From positions 1-64,000 of the forward strand of contig NZ_VOBR01000034.1 of the NCBI RefSeq assembly GCF_007845675.1: DNA of 64,000 nucleotides, read 5' to 3'. Every line of letters begins with the position of its first letter. The stretch's first letter is position 1. Source of the stretch: Lentzea tibetensis (GTDB lineage: Bacteria > Actinomycetota > Actinomycetes > Mycobacteriales > Pseudonocardiaceae). Positions 16,473 to 25,682 of this stretch are shown piece by piece. The translations under genes and the position numbers were made by a program. The notes beneath the pieces are model-generated. The model worked only from the letters and a program-made list of their open reading frames with translations. It was not told where the DNA came from and did not search any database.

Positions 16473-19322
16473 GTGTCCCGCCTCCCCCGCCTGCGCGGCC
16501 GGTGGTCACTCCCCGCTGTGATCGTGATCCTGGCCCTCGCGGCCGGCATCGTGTTCTTCACGCGGACCGGAGATGACCCGGTGCCGGTGCCGACCCGCGA
16601 TGCCGTCATCGACGTGCCCGAGGGTCCGGACAGCACGCAGACAGTCCAGATCGACACCACCCTCTACCTGCCCCAACGCACCCCGGCGCCGGCGGTTCTG
16701 CTGCCGCACGGGTTCGGCGGCAGCAAGAACAGCGTCAAGACGCAGGCCGAGGAGCTCGCGCGCGACGGCTTCGTCGTGCTCGCGTACTCCGCCCGCGGCT
16801 TCGGGCGCAGCACCGGCCAGATCGCGCTGAACTCGCTGGACTACGAGGTCCGCGACGCGCAGAAGCTGCTGGACTGGCTGGCCACCCGCGACGAGGTGCA
16901 GAAGGACGCACCGGGCGACCCGCGCATCGGCGTCACCGGCGCGTCCTACGGCGGCGCGCTCGCGTTGCTGCTCGCGGGCGTCGACCAGCGCGTCGACACG
17001 CTCGTCCCGGTCATCACCTACAACGACCTGAGCCAGGCGCTGCTGCCGAACTCAGCCGCGCTCGCGCAGCCGCAGGGCGCCACGCCGTCGGCGAACGCGT
17101 TCTCCGACAACGGCGTGTTCAAGCGCTCGTGGGCGGGCATCTTCTTCTCCGCGGGCATGACGAACGCGGACACGGCGAGCCCGGCCGGTGAGGCGCCGGA
17201 GCCGGGACAGATCGACGACAACGCGCAGGTGTCCACGCCGACACAGGCACCCCAGGAGGCCGGTCAGCAGGGGCAGAACCGCCAGCCCGCGCGTCCGACC
17301 GACGCGTGCGGCCGGTTCCGCCCGGAGGTGTGCGCCGCGTACACGGAGGTCGCGACCACCGGCAAGGCGTCGGCGCAGACGCTGGAGCTGCTGCGCAAGT
17401 CGTCCCCCGTCGAGGTGGCCGACAAGATCACCAAGCCGACGATGCTGGTGCAGGGCGAGCAGGACACGCTGTTCGGACTCGACCAGGCGGACGCGACCGC
17501 GCGGCAGATCAGCGAGGCGGGCGGCCAGGTCAAGGTCGTCTGGTACGCGGGCGGTCACGACGGCGGCAGCCCCGGCACGCAGCTGCGCAAGCAGATCTCG
17601 GACTGGCTGTCGTTCCACCTGACGGGCAAGGGCACGGACCCCGGCACCGGTTTCGAGTACGCGGTGCAGGGCGCGTTCCGCACGAACGGCACGCCGTCCC
17701 TGCGCACCGTCATCGCTCCCAGCTATCCCGGCCTGTCCGGCGGTGCGCAGACCGAGCGCAGGGACCTGAAGCTGTCCGGGCGTCCGCAGCTCGTGGTGAA
17801 CCCGGCAGGCGGCAACCCGGCCGCGGTGTCGAGCCTGCCCGGACTCGGCTCCGCGCTGAGCCGGTCGAGCTCGATCTCGTCGCGGCTGTCGGTCGACCTG
17901 CCCGGTCAGGCCGCGGTGTTCACGTCCGACGCGCTGGACTCGCAGATGCTGCTGACGGGTGCGTCGTCCGTGCGGCTGCGCGTCGCCAACGCGCCGAACC
18001 AGCAGTCGCCGGAAGCGGTGCTGTTCGTGAAGCTGTACGACGTGAGCGCCGAGGGCGTGCGCACGCTGCCCGGCTCGGCCGTCGCGCCGATCAGGGTGGC
18101 GCTGCCCGCGGACGGCAACCCGACCGACGTGTCCGTGACGCTGCCCGGCGCGGTGCGCCCGGTCGAGAGCGAGCACCGGCTGGCGGTCGTCGTGTCGACG
18201 ACGGACCAGGCGTTCCAGAACGCCACCGCGCCCGCCGCGTACCAGGTCTCGCTGGCGGCCGACACGATCTCCGTGCCGGTGGTGCCGGGCACGAACGTCA
18301 CCGAGGGCGCGCCCGTCGGCGCGCTGTGGGGCATCGGGATCTCGCTGGCCGTGCTGGCGCTCGCCGGGGTGATCGCGATGTTCCGCCGTCGCCTCGCGCA
18401 CGACGAGGATCCGTCGCTGGCATCCGTGCCACTGGTGATCTCGTCGCTGACGAAGTCGTACCCCGGTGGGCTGACGGCGGTGAAGGACCTGTCGTTCCGC
18501 GTGGAGCACGGCCAGGTGCTCGGCCTGCTCGGCCCGAACGGCGCGGGCAAGACCACGACGTTGCGCATGCTGATGGGCCTGATCCACCCGACCGAGGGAC
18601 ACATCCGCGTGTTCGGGCACAAGGTGGTGCCGGGTGCGCCGGTGCTGGCGCGGATCGGGTCGTTCGTCGAGGGCTCCGGCTTCCTGCCGCACCTGTCCGG
18701 TGCGGCGAACCTGAAGCTGTACTGGGCCGCGACCGGCCGCCCGCTGTCCGAGGCGCACCTCGACGAGGCACTGGAGATCGCCGGCCTCGGCGACGCCGTG
18801 CACCGGCGCGTGCGCACGTACAGCCAGGGCATGCGGCAGCGGCTGGCGATCGCGCAGGCGATGCTCGGCCTGCCGGATCTGCTCGTGCTGGACGAGCCGA
18901 CCAACGGTCTCGACCCGCCCCAGATCCACCAGATGCGCGAGGTGCTGCGCCGCTACGCCGCGGCGGGCCGGACGGTGCTGGTGTCGTCGCACCTGCTGGC
19001 CGAGGTCGAGCAGACCTGCTCGCACGTCGTCGTGATGCACAAGGGCAAGCTCGTCGCGGCGGGCGAGGTCGGCGAGGTCGCCGCCGGTGGTGGCGAGGCC
19101 ACGTTCAAGGTCGACCAGCCGACGCTCGCGGCGAAGGTGCTCGGCGACATCGAGGGCGTGCGCGACGTGCACGTCGAGGAGGACGCCGTGCACGCGTCGA
19201 TGAACGGCGTGCCGCGCGCGACCGCTCTGTCGGCCTTGGTGGCGGCGGGGATCGCGGTGGACCAGGCCGGTCCGCGGCGCAGGCTGGAAGACGCGTTCCT
19301 GGAGTTGGTCGGCGGTGAGTGA
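16473..19322 (+). CDS. Fusion of CocE/S15-type alpha/beta hydrolase and ABC transporter ATPase
   Basis: This gene encodes 949 residues. A signal-anchor helix at about 12-30 is followed by an alpha/beta-hydrolase with nucleophile Ser158 in GVTGASYGGAL, Asp near 331 in VQGEQDTLFGLD and His near 362 in YAGGHDGG. A beta-rich CocE-type C-domain follows (about 400-600), then a second helix at about 618-638. The last 290 residues are a complete ABC ATPase: Walker A GPNGAGKTT (about 687), signature YSQGMRQR, Walker B LLVLDEPTNGLD and switch His in VSSHLLAE. The topology places the hydrolase outside and the ATPase inside. GTG 16473 follows AAGG at a proper distance. The permease is the next gene. Export coupled to external cleavage is my inference. 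Confidence 0.85.
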   Translation: MSRLPRLRGRWSLPAVIVILALAAGIVFFTRTGDDPVPVPTRDAVIDVPEGPDSTQTVQIDTTLYLPQRTPAPAVLLPHGFGGSKNSVKTQAEELARDGFVVLAYSARGFGRSTGQIALNSLDYEVRDAQKLLDWLATRDEVQKDAPGDPRIGVTGASYGGALALLLAGVDQRVDTLVPVITYNDLSQALLPNSAALAQPQGATPSANAFSDNGVFKRSWAGIFFSAGMTNADTASPAGEAPEPGQIDDNAQVSTPTQAPQEAGQQGQNRQPARPTDACGRFRPEVCAAYTEVATTGKASAQTLELLRKSSPVEVADKITKPTMLVQGEQDTLFGLDQADATARQISEAGGQVKVVWYAGGHDGGSPGTQLRKQISDWLSFHLTGKGTDPGTGFEYAVQGAFRTNGTPSLRTVIAPSYPGLSGGAQTERRDLKLSGRPQLVVNPAGGNPAAVSSLPGLGSALSRSSSISSRLSVDLPGQAAVFTSDALDSQMLLTGASSVRLRVANAPNQQSPEAVLFVKLYDVSAEGVRTLPGSAVAPIRVALPADGNPTDVSVTLPGAVRPVESEHRLAVVVSTTDQAFQNATAPAAYQVSLAADTISVPVVPGTNVTEGAPVGALWGIGISLAVLALAGVIAMFRRRLAHDEDPSLASVPLVISSLTKSYPGGLTAVKDLSFRVEHGQVLGLLGPNGAGKTTTLRMLMGLIHPTEGHIRVFGHKVVPGAPVLARIGSFVEGSGFLPHLSGAANLKLYWAATGRPLSEAHLDEALEIAGLGDAVHRRVRTYSQGMRQRLAIAQAMLGLPDLLVLDEPTNGLDPPQIHQMREVLRRYAAAGRTVLVSSHLLAEVEQTCSHVVVMHKGKLVAAGEVGEVAAGGGEATFKVDQPTLAAKVLGDIEGVRDVHVEEDAVHASMNGVPRATALSALVAAGIAVDQAGPRRRLEDAFLELVGGE

Positions 19323-19342
19323 GCACAGCGCGAACCCGCGCC

Positions 19343-19428
19343 CGGCAACGCTGACGCAAGCGTCCCCGCCAGGGGGATCCCCTGCTTTCAGCATCCCACG
19401 CGACACCGACAATTCCCGGCCCCGAGCA
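19343..19428. repeat. Dispersed repeat family A, copy 1
   Basis: This stretch lies between the ATPase and permease genes. It contains CTGACGCAAGCGTCCCCGCC and ends with CACCGACAATTCCCGGCCC at about 19404-19422. The same two blocks in the same order recur at 29480 and 37761. The middle of this copy differs from the other two. It makes an otherwise tight operon 147 bases looser, as an inserted element would. Confidence 0.65.
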
Positions 19429-19469
19429 GCGCGAACGGGCCGTTCACACGACGAGAAGGGGGATGCCAG

Positions 19470-20396
19470 GTGAACGAGCACGACGTCCACACCGATCCCG
19501 GCGCCCTCAAGGACCTGACCGACGCGGCCGCCCAGACCCACCTCGAGGTCGCGGAGGACGGCTCACCCAAGAGCTACCGGGCGAACCGCACCCTCAAGCT
19601 GAGGGTTGAGCTGGCCAGGCAGATCCGGCGCCGCCGCACGCAGCTGGTGCTGGGTTTCCTGGTGCTCCTGCCGTTCCTGCTGGCGCTGAGCTTCGAGATC
19701 GGCCAGTCCAACCCGAACCGCCGCTCCGGCGGGTTCGTCGACCTGGCCACGGCGAGCGGCATCAACTTCGTGGTGCTGACGCTGTTCGTGTCGGGCAGCT
19801 TCCTGCTGCCGATGATCGTGGCGCTGTTCTTCGGCGACACGATCGCGAGCGAGGCGTCCTGGTCGAGCCTCAAGTACCTGCTGGCCGCCCCGATCCCCCG
19901 CCACCGCCTGCTCCGCCAGAAGGCGGTCGCGTCGGGGCTCCTCAGCGTCTTCGCACTGGCGTTGCTGCCGGCCGTGGCGCTGGCGGTGGGCGTGACCTGG
20001 TACGGCGCGGGCGAGGTGGTGAGCCCGACCGGCGAGGCGGCACCGTTCGGCGACGGCGTGCTCGGTGTCGCGCTCGCGGTCTGCTACATCTCGATCAACC
20101 TGTTCTGGGTGGCCGGTCTGGCGCTGTACCTGTCCGTGTCCACCGACGCGCCGCTCGGCGCGGTCGGCGGCACGGTGCTGGTGTCGATCCTGTCGCAGAT
20201 CCTCGACCAGATCACCGCGCTGGAGGACCTGCGCAACTACCTGCCGACGCACTACGCCATGGCGTGGGCCGACCTGTTGTCGACCGAGATCGACTGGTCG
20301 GAGATGACGAAGGGCGTCTGCTCCGCGCTCATCTACGGCGGCGTCTTCACGTTGCTCGCGGCGCAGAAGTTCGTGCGCAAGGACATCACCAGCTAG
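19470..20396 (+). CDS. ABC-2 type permease, partner of the hydrolase-ATPase fusion
   Basis: This gene encodes 308 residues. After a 55 residue charged cytosolic N-terminus (helical, ending ARQIRRRRTQLV) come six membrane helices, with the typical ABC-2 feature SWSSLKYLLAAPIPRHRLL between helices 2 and 3. It ends FVRKDITS. GTG 19470 follows GAAGGGGG at a good distance. The preceding gene supplies the ATPase domain, so the two proteins should form one exporter, with the hydrolase domain held on the outer face. Substrate is unknown. Confidence 0.85.
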   Translation: MNEHDVHTDPGALKDLTDAAAQTHLEVAEDGSPKSYRANRTLKLRVELARQIRRRRTQLVLGFLVLLPFLLALSFEIGQSNPNRRSGGFVDLATASGINFVVLTLFVSGSFLLPMIVALFFGDTIASEASWSSLKYLLAAPIPRHRLLRQKAVASGLLSVFALALLPAVALAVGVTWYGAGEVVSPTGEAAPFGDGVLGVALAVCYISINLFWVAGLALYLSVSTDAPLGAVGGTVLVSILSQILDQITALEDLRNYLPTHYAMAWADLLSTEIDWSEMTKGVCSALIYGGVFTLLAAQKFVRKDITS

Positions 20397-20401
20397 CGCG
20401 G

Positions 20402-20815
20402 TCACTGCACGCAGAACTCGTTCCCCTCCGGATCGAGCATGGTGATCCAGTAGCCCAACGGGTCGTCGAACTCCTCGACCCGTTGGGCGCCAAGCCCTTC
20501 GAGCTTCGCCACGTGCGCGGCGACGAGCGCGCGGTCGTGCGTGCCGTTGCTGGCGTTCACGTCGATGTGCACGCGGTTCTTCGCGGTCTTGCCCTCGGGC
20601 ACCTGCTGGAAGAAGACCCGCGAGCCGACGCCCGCCGGGTCGACGATCGCCGAACGGGAGTTGCGCGCCTCCTGCGGCACGTTCATCTTGTCGAGGAACG
20701 CCTCCCAGGAGTCGAAACCGGGAGGCGGCGGCTGCAGCACGTACCCGAGTGCCTGCGCCCAGAATTCGGCCTGCTTCGCGGGGTCGGCCGCGTCCATCGT
20801 CACCTGGAAACCCAT
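20402..20815 (-). CDS. VOC (glyoxalase/bleomycin resistance fold) protein
   Basis: This gene encodes 137 residues with two beta-alpha-beta-beta-beta units: GFQVTMDAADPAKQAEFWA at the start and DPLGYWITMLDPEGNEFCVQ at the end. NRVHIDVNA is the central strand pair. This is the short VOC type often annotated as glyoxalase-like and of unknown substrate. ATG 20815 gives the usual family start. An upstream TTG at 20845 would add ten unrelated residues. It is divergent from another VOC gene with 56 bases between them. Confidence 0.85.
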   Translation of the reverse strand: MGFQVTMDAADPAKQAEFWAQALGYVLQPPPPGFDSWEAFLDKMNVPQEARNSRSAIVDPAGVGSRVFFQQVPEGKTAKNRVHIDVNASNGTHDRALVAAHVAKLEGLGAQRVEEFDDPLGYWITMLDPEGNEFCVQ

Positions 20816-20871
20816 GGGGCCCACCGTAGATCGCAATGCGGACAACCACTGTCCGGGAGTAGCCTCCCAAG

Positions 20872-21258
20872 ATGCCTCGTCCAGTGCACTTCGAGATCCA
20901 CGCCGCTGATCCCGAGCGGGCGCGGACCTTCTACGAATCGGTCTTCGGCTGGAAGTTCGAGCAGTGGGGCGACCAGCCGTACTGGCTCGTCACGACCGGG
21001 GACGACGGCCCCGGCGTCGACGGCGGCATGGTGCCGCGCCGGGGGCCCGAGCCGGCCCCCGACGCTCCCGTGAACGGCTGGGTGATGACCACCGGTGTCA
21101 CCGACATCGCCGCCACCGACGCGGCCATCGCCGAGGCGGGCGGCACGGTCGCGCTGCCCGTCACGGACATGCCCGGTGTCGGCAAGGTCGGCTACTACAA
21201 GGACACCGAAGGCAACATCTTCGGCGTCATTCAGCCTCCCGCGGACAAGATGCCGTAG
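20872..21258 (+). CDS. VOC family protein
   Basis: This gene encodes 128 residues. VHFEIHAADPERARTFYESV and FGWKFEQWGDQPYWLVTTGD form the first half. GWVMTTGVTDIAATDAAIAE and GKVGYYKDTEGNIFGVIQP form the second, the CFP-30/Glo_EDI-like single-domain VOC pattern. It possibly binds a metal or small electrophile, but no specific substrate can be read. The ATG lies shortly after a GGGAG tract. The final 28 bases overlap the convergent subtilase gene. Confidence 0.85.
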   Translation: MPRPVHFEIHAADPERARTFYESVFGWKFEQWGDQPYWLVTTGDDGPGVDGGMVPRRGPEPAPDAPVNGWVMTTGVTDIAATDAAIAEAGGTVALPVTDMPGVGKVGYYKDTEGNIFGVIQPPADKMP

Positions 21259-24200
21259 GCGCGGATCGTGGTCTGCTCGACCGAGTCACCGGTCGAGTCG
21301 ACCGCGGTCACCCGCACGGACATGAACTTCGCGCCCGCCGGGTTGGCCGTCGTGAACGACCACCGGTCGCCCGTGTGCCCGGACGCGCGCGCCGAGGTCC
21401 ACGTCTCACCGTCGTCGGCGGACGTCTCCACGGTCACCTTCGCGATGATCCGCTTGCCCGCCGAGCCGGCCTGCTGACCGGTCATCACGTCCAGCCCGAA
21501 CGACGACGCGACCGGTGCGCGGTTGTAGTCGTCGAACTTGCCGCTCGTGCGCAGCGTCAGCAGCGGCACGTACTCGGTCGCCGTCGTCCGCTCGCTGGTG
21601 AACCGCCAGGTGGTGCTCACCGTCGTGGCGAGCGTGGACCACTCCGGCGCCCGGCTCATCTTGACGTCCAGCACGTACCGGGCGCGCTCCGCGGGCATCG
21701 TCATCATCGTGATCAGGCGGTTCTCCGCACCCAGTACCTTTCCATCCTCAGTGGACAGTGAGGTGCCGCCGTTGACGGTGAGGCCCGCGTTGAGCGCCCA
21801 CGCCGTCTGCCCCTGGCCGGACGGAGCGAACGGCCACGACTGCACGGCAATCGTGTTCTCGAAGCGGCGCACGGCGTTGAACGTCTCGTGGCCCGAGATG
21901 TCGTTGCCGTGCACGGCGGAGTTCCAGTCCGTCGCCCGGCGCTCGCCCTTGCGGTAGATGGTCAGCGGCAGCCTGATCTCGCCGTCCAGCTGCAGCGGTG
22001 TGCCGATCTTGTGCTGCCACAGGTAGTGGTAGTACTCGATGTCCTCGCCGACCGAGAAGTACTCGGTTCGCCTGCCGGGCAAGGGAACGGGGATCCCGGC
22101 CGCGAAGATCACGCTCTGGCCGGGCACGTACGCGGGCACGGCCGAGCGGGTGCCCGCCGCCGCGATGCCCTGCGCGCGGTACCTCGCGTCGTCGCGCGCC
22201 ATGTCCTTGGCGTGCACGCGATACGTCAGCGAACTCGGCACCGCACCGGCGGTGGGCTTGGCGACGTAGTAGGCGAGGCCGTCCTTGACGAGCCCCTGGT
22301 AGACGCCGAAGCCGAACGTCTTCGGATCGCTCTTCACCGGCACGGCGTAGAGCTCGTCGGCACCGCGGGCGCGCAGGCCGGTGTTGACCGTCGTCTTGCC
22401 GCTGTGCACGACGTTCACGTCGGCGACGTGCCGGGTGAGCCCCTTCTGGTCGGGCAGCACCTCGATCTTCTTGCCCTTCCGCGCGTCGATCGTGATCACG
22501 ACGCCCGCGCGGTCGACCGCGACGTCCGGCGACGAGGCCATGGTGCGCACGGGCTTGTCTCCGCGCTTGGTCGTGGTCAGCGAGTCGACGGCGTAGACCC
22601 CCTTGGGCAGGCGCACCTTCGCGACGCCGTTCACCAGCTCGATGTCGTCGTGCTCGTCGTAGTCGTCGATCCGCGCGATGTCGAGGAAGTCCTCCTCGTC
22701 CGCGCCGGCCGCCGGTTTGCCGTCGCGATCGATGACCTTCACGGTGAGCTCGTAGGACTCGGCCTCCGCGGTGCCGCCGAACGCGACGTTCGGGGTGATC
22801 CGGCCGCCGAAGCCGCCTGCCGCGGTGAGGCCCGCGGGCGTGAACGTGACGTCGACCTTCGCCTCGCCGTGCGCGGGCACGGTGATCTCGTTGGCGGAGA
22901 ACGTGATCGGCGCGGTTCCGGTGCGCGAGAGCGGCAGGGTCCGCGGCGCGTCGCCGTCGTTGCGGTAGGTCAGCGTCTTCGTGATCGGCTTCTCGTTGGT
23001 GTACGGGTACTTCACGAGTCCGAAGCTGAGGCTCGGCGGGGAGACCTGGACCGTCGTCGTGACGGCACGTGCGACGTCGAGGCGCCCGGCGCCCTGCTCG
23101 AACACCGACGGGCCGTCCAGCGTCGTGGCCGTGCCCATCAGACCGGCCTTCAGCTGCTCCGGTGACCACGCGGGCTGCCGCTGCGCGAGGATCGCCGCCG
23201 CACCGGAGACGTGCGGGGTCGCCATCGACGTGCCGCTCGCCGAGGTGTGCAGCGCGTCGACCGGGTCGCCCAGCGAGGTGCCCGCCGCGCGAGCGGCGAT
23301 GATGTTCTCACCGGGTGCGGTGATGTCGGGTTTCACCGCGTGGTCGCCCACGCGCGGCCCCTGGCTGGAGAACGAGCTGAGCACGTCCTGCTTCGAGACG
23401 CTGCCGACCGCGAGCGCCGCGTCGGCGGCGGCAGGTGTGCCGACGGTGCCCGCCCAGCCGTTGTTGCCCGCGGCCACCACGAAGAGCGCGCCGTGCCGGG
23501 CGGTGAGCTCGTTGACGGCCACGGACAGCGGGTCGGTTCCGTCGGTGGCGTCGCCGCCGAGGCTCATGCTGACGACCTTCGCGTGCTGTGCGGCCCACTC
23601 CATGCCTTCGAGCACCGCGGACTCCTCGCACGAGTCCTCGCCGCAAACCTTGCCGACGACCAGCCGCGCGTCCGGGGCGACCCCCTTGTGGCGTCCGCCC
23701 GACGCGGCACCGGATCCGGCGATCGTGGAGGCGACGTGCGTGCCGTGGCCGTGCGTGTCGGTGATGCCCTCGCCGGTGAAGTCCTTGGCATCGGTGACGA
23801 CGCCCTTGAGGTCCGGATGCGTTGCGTCGTAACCGGTGTCGAGCACGCCGACCGTGACGCCCTTGCCGGTGTACCCGCTCTCCCACGCCCGCGGCGCGCC
23901 GATCTGGACGTTGCTCACGTCGTCGCTGAGCCGGATCCTGCCGTTCAGCCAGGCCTTTCCGGAATGCTTCAGCGTCTCCCACAGGCCGCGGTCAGCGCGC
24001 ACGGAGACGGCGTCGAGGACGGTGGTCCGCGTGTAGATCAGCTCATCGCCCTTGCGGCCCTGGCGAATCAGCTCCGCGACGTCGAACAACCGCCGGTCCA
24101 GCCTGCCCTGGTTCAGCGGGGCCAGTGCGTCGACCGGCGTGACCATCAGGTGGTCAGCACCCCGACGATCCTTGCTGTACCGCGTGAGCACGGTGATCTT

Positions 24201-24404
24201 CTCGCGGCCGGGAGCGGGCAGCACGGTGACGAACGGCCGCGATCCCTGGTAGGAAACCGACACCTCGTCACCGGTGATCAGGGTGACGGTTTTCGTTGGT
24301 GTGGCGCCGTTTCCTGCGCCCGCGGCGGGTAGCGGCGCAGCGTTCGCGGGTGCGGGAACGGTGAGCAGCAGCACGGTGAGCGCGGCGATTCGGCTCCAGC
24401 GCAT
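21231..24404 (-). CDS. Secreted S8 family subtilisin-like serine protease
   Basis: This gene encodes 1,057 residues. A signal peptide covers 1-23, a pro-region 35-165 and the catalytic domain about 170-470, with Asp189 (GVLDTGYDATHPD), His220 (THGHGTHVA), oxyanion Asn314 (VVAAGNNG) and Ser393 (SASGTSMATPHV). A Cys pair (VGKVCGEDSCEES) fits a disulfide in an exported enzyme. The last 550 residues are beta-sandwich repeats, probably substrate or wall binding. ATG 24404 follows GGGAG and begins a perfect signal peptide. A paralogue of the same plan lies at 25664-28816. The two differ mainly in the linker. Likely role is extracellular protein digestion. Confidence 0.93.
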   Translation of the reverse strand: MRWSRIAALTVLLLTVPAPANAAPLPAAGAGNGATPTKTVTLITGDEVSVSYQGSRPFVTVLPAPGREKITVLTRYSKDRRGADHLMVTPVDALAPLNQGRLDRRLFDVAELIRQGRKGDELIYTRTTVLDAVSVRADRGLWETLKHSGKAWLNGRIRLSDDVSNVQIGAPRAWESGYTGKGVTVGVLDTGYDATHPDLKGVVTDAKDFTGEGITDTHGHGTHVASTIAGSGAASGGRHKGVAPDARLVVGKVCGEDSCEESAVLEGMEWAAQHAKVVSMSLGGDATDGTDPLSVAVNELTARHGALFVVAAGNNGWAGTVGTPAAADAALAVGSVSKQDVLSSFSSQGPRVGDHAVKPDITAPGENIIAARAAGTSLGDPVDALHTSASGTSMATPHVSGAAAILAQRQPAWSPEQLKAGLMGTATTLDGPSVFEQGAGRLDVARAVTTTVQVSPPSLSFGLVKYPYTNEKPITKTLTYRNDGDAPRTLPLSRTGTAPITFSANEITVPAHGEAKVDVTFTPAGLTAAGGFGGRITPNVAFGGTAEAESYELTVKVIDRDGKPAAGADEEDFLDIARIDDYDEHDDIELVNGVAKVRLPKGVYAVDSLTTTKRGDKPVRTMASSPDVAVDRAGVVITIDARKGKKIEVLPDQKGLTRHVADVNVVHSGKTTVNTGLRARGADELYAVPVKSDPKTFGFGVYQGLVKDGLAYYVAKPTAGAVPSSLTYRVHAKDMARDDARYRAQGIAAAGTRSAVPAYVPGQSVIFAAGIPVPLPGRRTEYFSVGEDIEYYHYLWQHKIGTPLQLDGEIRLPLTIYRKGERRATDWNSAVHGNDISGHETFNAVRRFENTIAVQSWPFAPSGQGQTAWALNAGLTVNGGTSLSTEDGKVLGAENRLITMMTMPAERARYVLDVKMSRAPEWSTLATTVSTTWRFTSERTTATEYVPLLTLRTSGKFDDYNRAPVASSFGLDVMTGQQAGSAGKRIIAKVTVETSADDGETWTSARASGHTGDRWSFTTANPAGAKFMSVRVTAVDSTGDSVEQTTIRAYGILSAGG

Positions 24405-24493
24405 GAGTTTCTCCCAGGCCGGCGAGTGAGGCTCGGCGGGAGCACCTCGAAGCGCGTCCCAATGTGGCCGCGCTTCCGCGCACTTGTCAATGT

Positions 24494-24844
24494 CTAGACC
24501 ATCGGCCGCTTTCGCTTGGGGAGCTTGGACACGATGGACTCGTACGAAAGGTCCACCAGCTCCAGCAGTTCGTCGTCCGGCACGGCACCCTTGATCCGGA
24601 GGGTGTTCCAGCCGTACCGGCCGATGTAGCCGCTCACCGCTATGTCGTCCGGATAGCGGTCGCGCCACTCCCCCGCTTCCTCGGCATCCGCACCGCACTT
24701 GAGGCCGACTGAATTTTCCGTCAGCCCGATGAACGCGAACGCCTTGCCGCCGACCTTGCAGACCAGTTCCGCTTCACCCCACGGATAGGTCTCCTCGGCA
24801 CCGGGCTTCGCCGCGCAGTACGCGATCAACTCGTCGAGGGTCAC
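24494..24844 (-). CDS. MmcQ/YjbR family protein
   Basis: This gene encodes 116 residues. TLDELIAYCAAKPGAEETYP, WGEAELVCKVGGKAFAFIGL and SGYIGRYGWNTLRIKGAVPD follow the whole length of the MmcQ/YjbR family (CyaY-like fold, DNA-binding suggested). It starts seven bases after the MarR gene stop, so the two are co-transcribed. No enzyme motif is present. The partner regulator may control it. Confidence 0.9.
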   Translation of the reverse strand: MTLDELIAYCAAKPGAEETYPWGEAELVCKVGGKAFAFIGLTENSVGLKCGADAEEAGEWRDRYPDDIAVSGYIGRYGWNTLRIKGAVPDDELLELVDLSYESIVSKLPKRKRPMV

Positions 24845-24851
24845 CGGGCGA

Positions 24852-25283
24852 TTATCGCGCGCCGAACGCGGTCACGAAACGCGTCAGCAGCCGCGCGAAC
24901 TCGGCGCGTTCGTCGTCGGACCAGTCCGTCATGGCTGACGCGAACGCTGCCTGCCGGCTGCGGTGGATCTCCGCGGAGACCGCCCGCCCTCTCGGCGTGC
25001 GGACGAGCAGTGCCCGCCGCCCGTCCGCCTGGTCCGCGACGCGGCGCACCAGCCCGCCGTCGACCGCGAGCGTGACGAGCTTGCTCGCTCGTGGCTGGTC
25101 GACGTTCAACGAGGTCGCGACGCTCGACACGGTCGCCTGAGCGCCGTTGTGCTCGGCTGCCTCGACGACGTCCAGCACGTCGTACGCGGGACTCGCCAAC
25201 TCGGCCAGCGCTCTGCGGGTCTGGCTGCGCCTGATCGCCACCATCGCCTGCTCGACCAGTTCGACGTCCCTGTTGCCGTTCAC
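24852..25283 (-). CDS. MarR family transcriptional regulator
   Basis: This gene encodes 143 residues. A winged helix-turn-helix spans about 50-100 (ATVSSVATSLNVDQPRASKL, VTLAVDGGLVRRVADQADGR, then the wing RRALLVRTPRGRA), flanked by dimerisation helices. It starts with GTG 25283 just downstream of an AT-rich control region with a palindrome, the likely self-operator. Its operon includes the YjbR gene. The divergent gene at 25344 is a second, MarR-like protein. Confidence 0.88.
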   Translation of the reverse strand: MNGNRDVELVEQAMVAIRRSQTRRALAELASPAYDVLDVVEAAEHNGAQATVSSVATSLNVDQPRASKLVTLAVDGGLVRRVADQADGRRALLVRTPRGRAVSAEIHRSRQAAFASAMTDWSDDERAEFARLLTRFVTAFGAR

Positions 25284-25309
25284 TCCCGCTCCGATACATA
25301 ATCATGTGC

Positions 25310-25329
25310 ATGTAGTTGTTAGTTTACAT
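25310..25329. promoter_or_regulatory. Palindromic operator between divergent MarR-type genes
   Basis: ATGTA (25310-25314) and TACAT (25325-25329) form an inverted repeat of 20 bases in total in the only AT-rich stretch nearby (25284-25343). The size and spacing suit a MarR dimer. Both flanking genes start within 30 bases of it, so one site could control both. AGGAG for the rightward gene lies at 25333-25337. Confidence 0.5.
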
Positions 25330-25343
25330 CTATAGGAGTCGAC

Positions 25344-25682
25344 ATGAACCAACCAATCGGGTACTGGCTGAAGCACCTGGACGGTCTCATCGACGCCGCG
25401 TTCGATCGGGTGATCACTGAGGACGGACTCACCAGACGGCACTGGCAGGCCCTGAACGCACCCGCATCCACCACACCGTCGATCATGTCTGATCTGGAGG
25501 CGCGCGGGTGGGCGGCGCGGGGCCAGCTCACCCCAGAGGGCGAGAAAGTCCGCGCCGCGCTGCTGCGCCGCGTCGAGGGGATTCGCGGCACGCTCATGTC
25601 CGGACTGTCCTCGGAGGACTACGAACACACCGTTCGAGTATTGAGCCACATGGCGAACAACCTTCAGCGCGTGAGCCCGTAG
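25344..25682 (+). CDS. Short MarR-like winged-helix protein
   Basis: This gene encodes 112 residues. It begins NQPIGYWLKHLDGLIDAAFD, continues EDGLTRRHWQALNAPASTTP and MSDLEARGWAARGQLTPEGE, and ends with a helix YEHTVRVLSHMANNLQRV. This is a reduced MarR layout common in actinomycetes, with the recognition region weakened or shortened. AGGAG six bases before the ATG fixes the start. It is divergent from a full MarR regulator over a shared operator. Its tail overlaps the convergent protease gene by 19 bases. Confidence 0.78.
   Translation: MNQPIGYWLKHLDGLIDAAFDRVITEDGLTRRHWQALNAPASTTPSIMSDLEARGWAARGQLTPEGEKVRAALLRRVEGIRGTLMSGLSSEDYEHTVRVLSHMANNLQRVSP

Noticed and set aside
17052-19541. 829 residue antisense frame opposite the hydrolase-ATPase fusion
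   Set aside because: No domain, no ribosome binding site, and Arg/His/Val-biased composition typical of antisense shadows in high-GC DNA.
24405-24698. N-terminal extension of the first subtilase to 24698
   Set aside because: It would cover the YjbR gene antisense and hide the signal peptide that begins at 24404 behind a good ribosome binding site.
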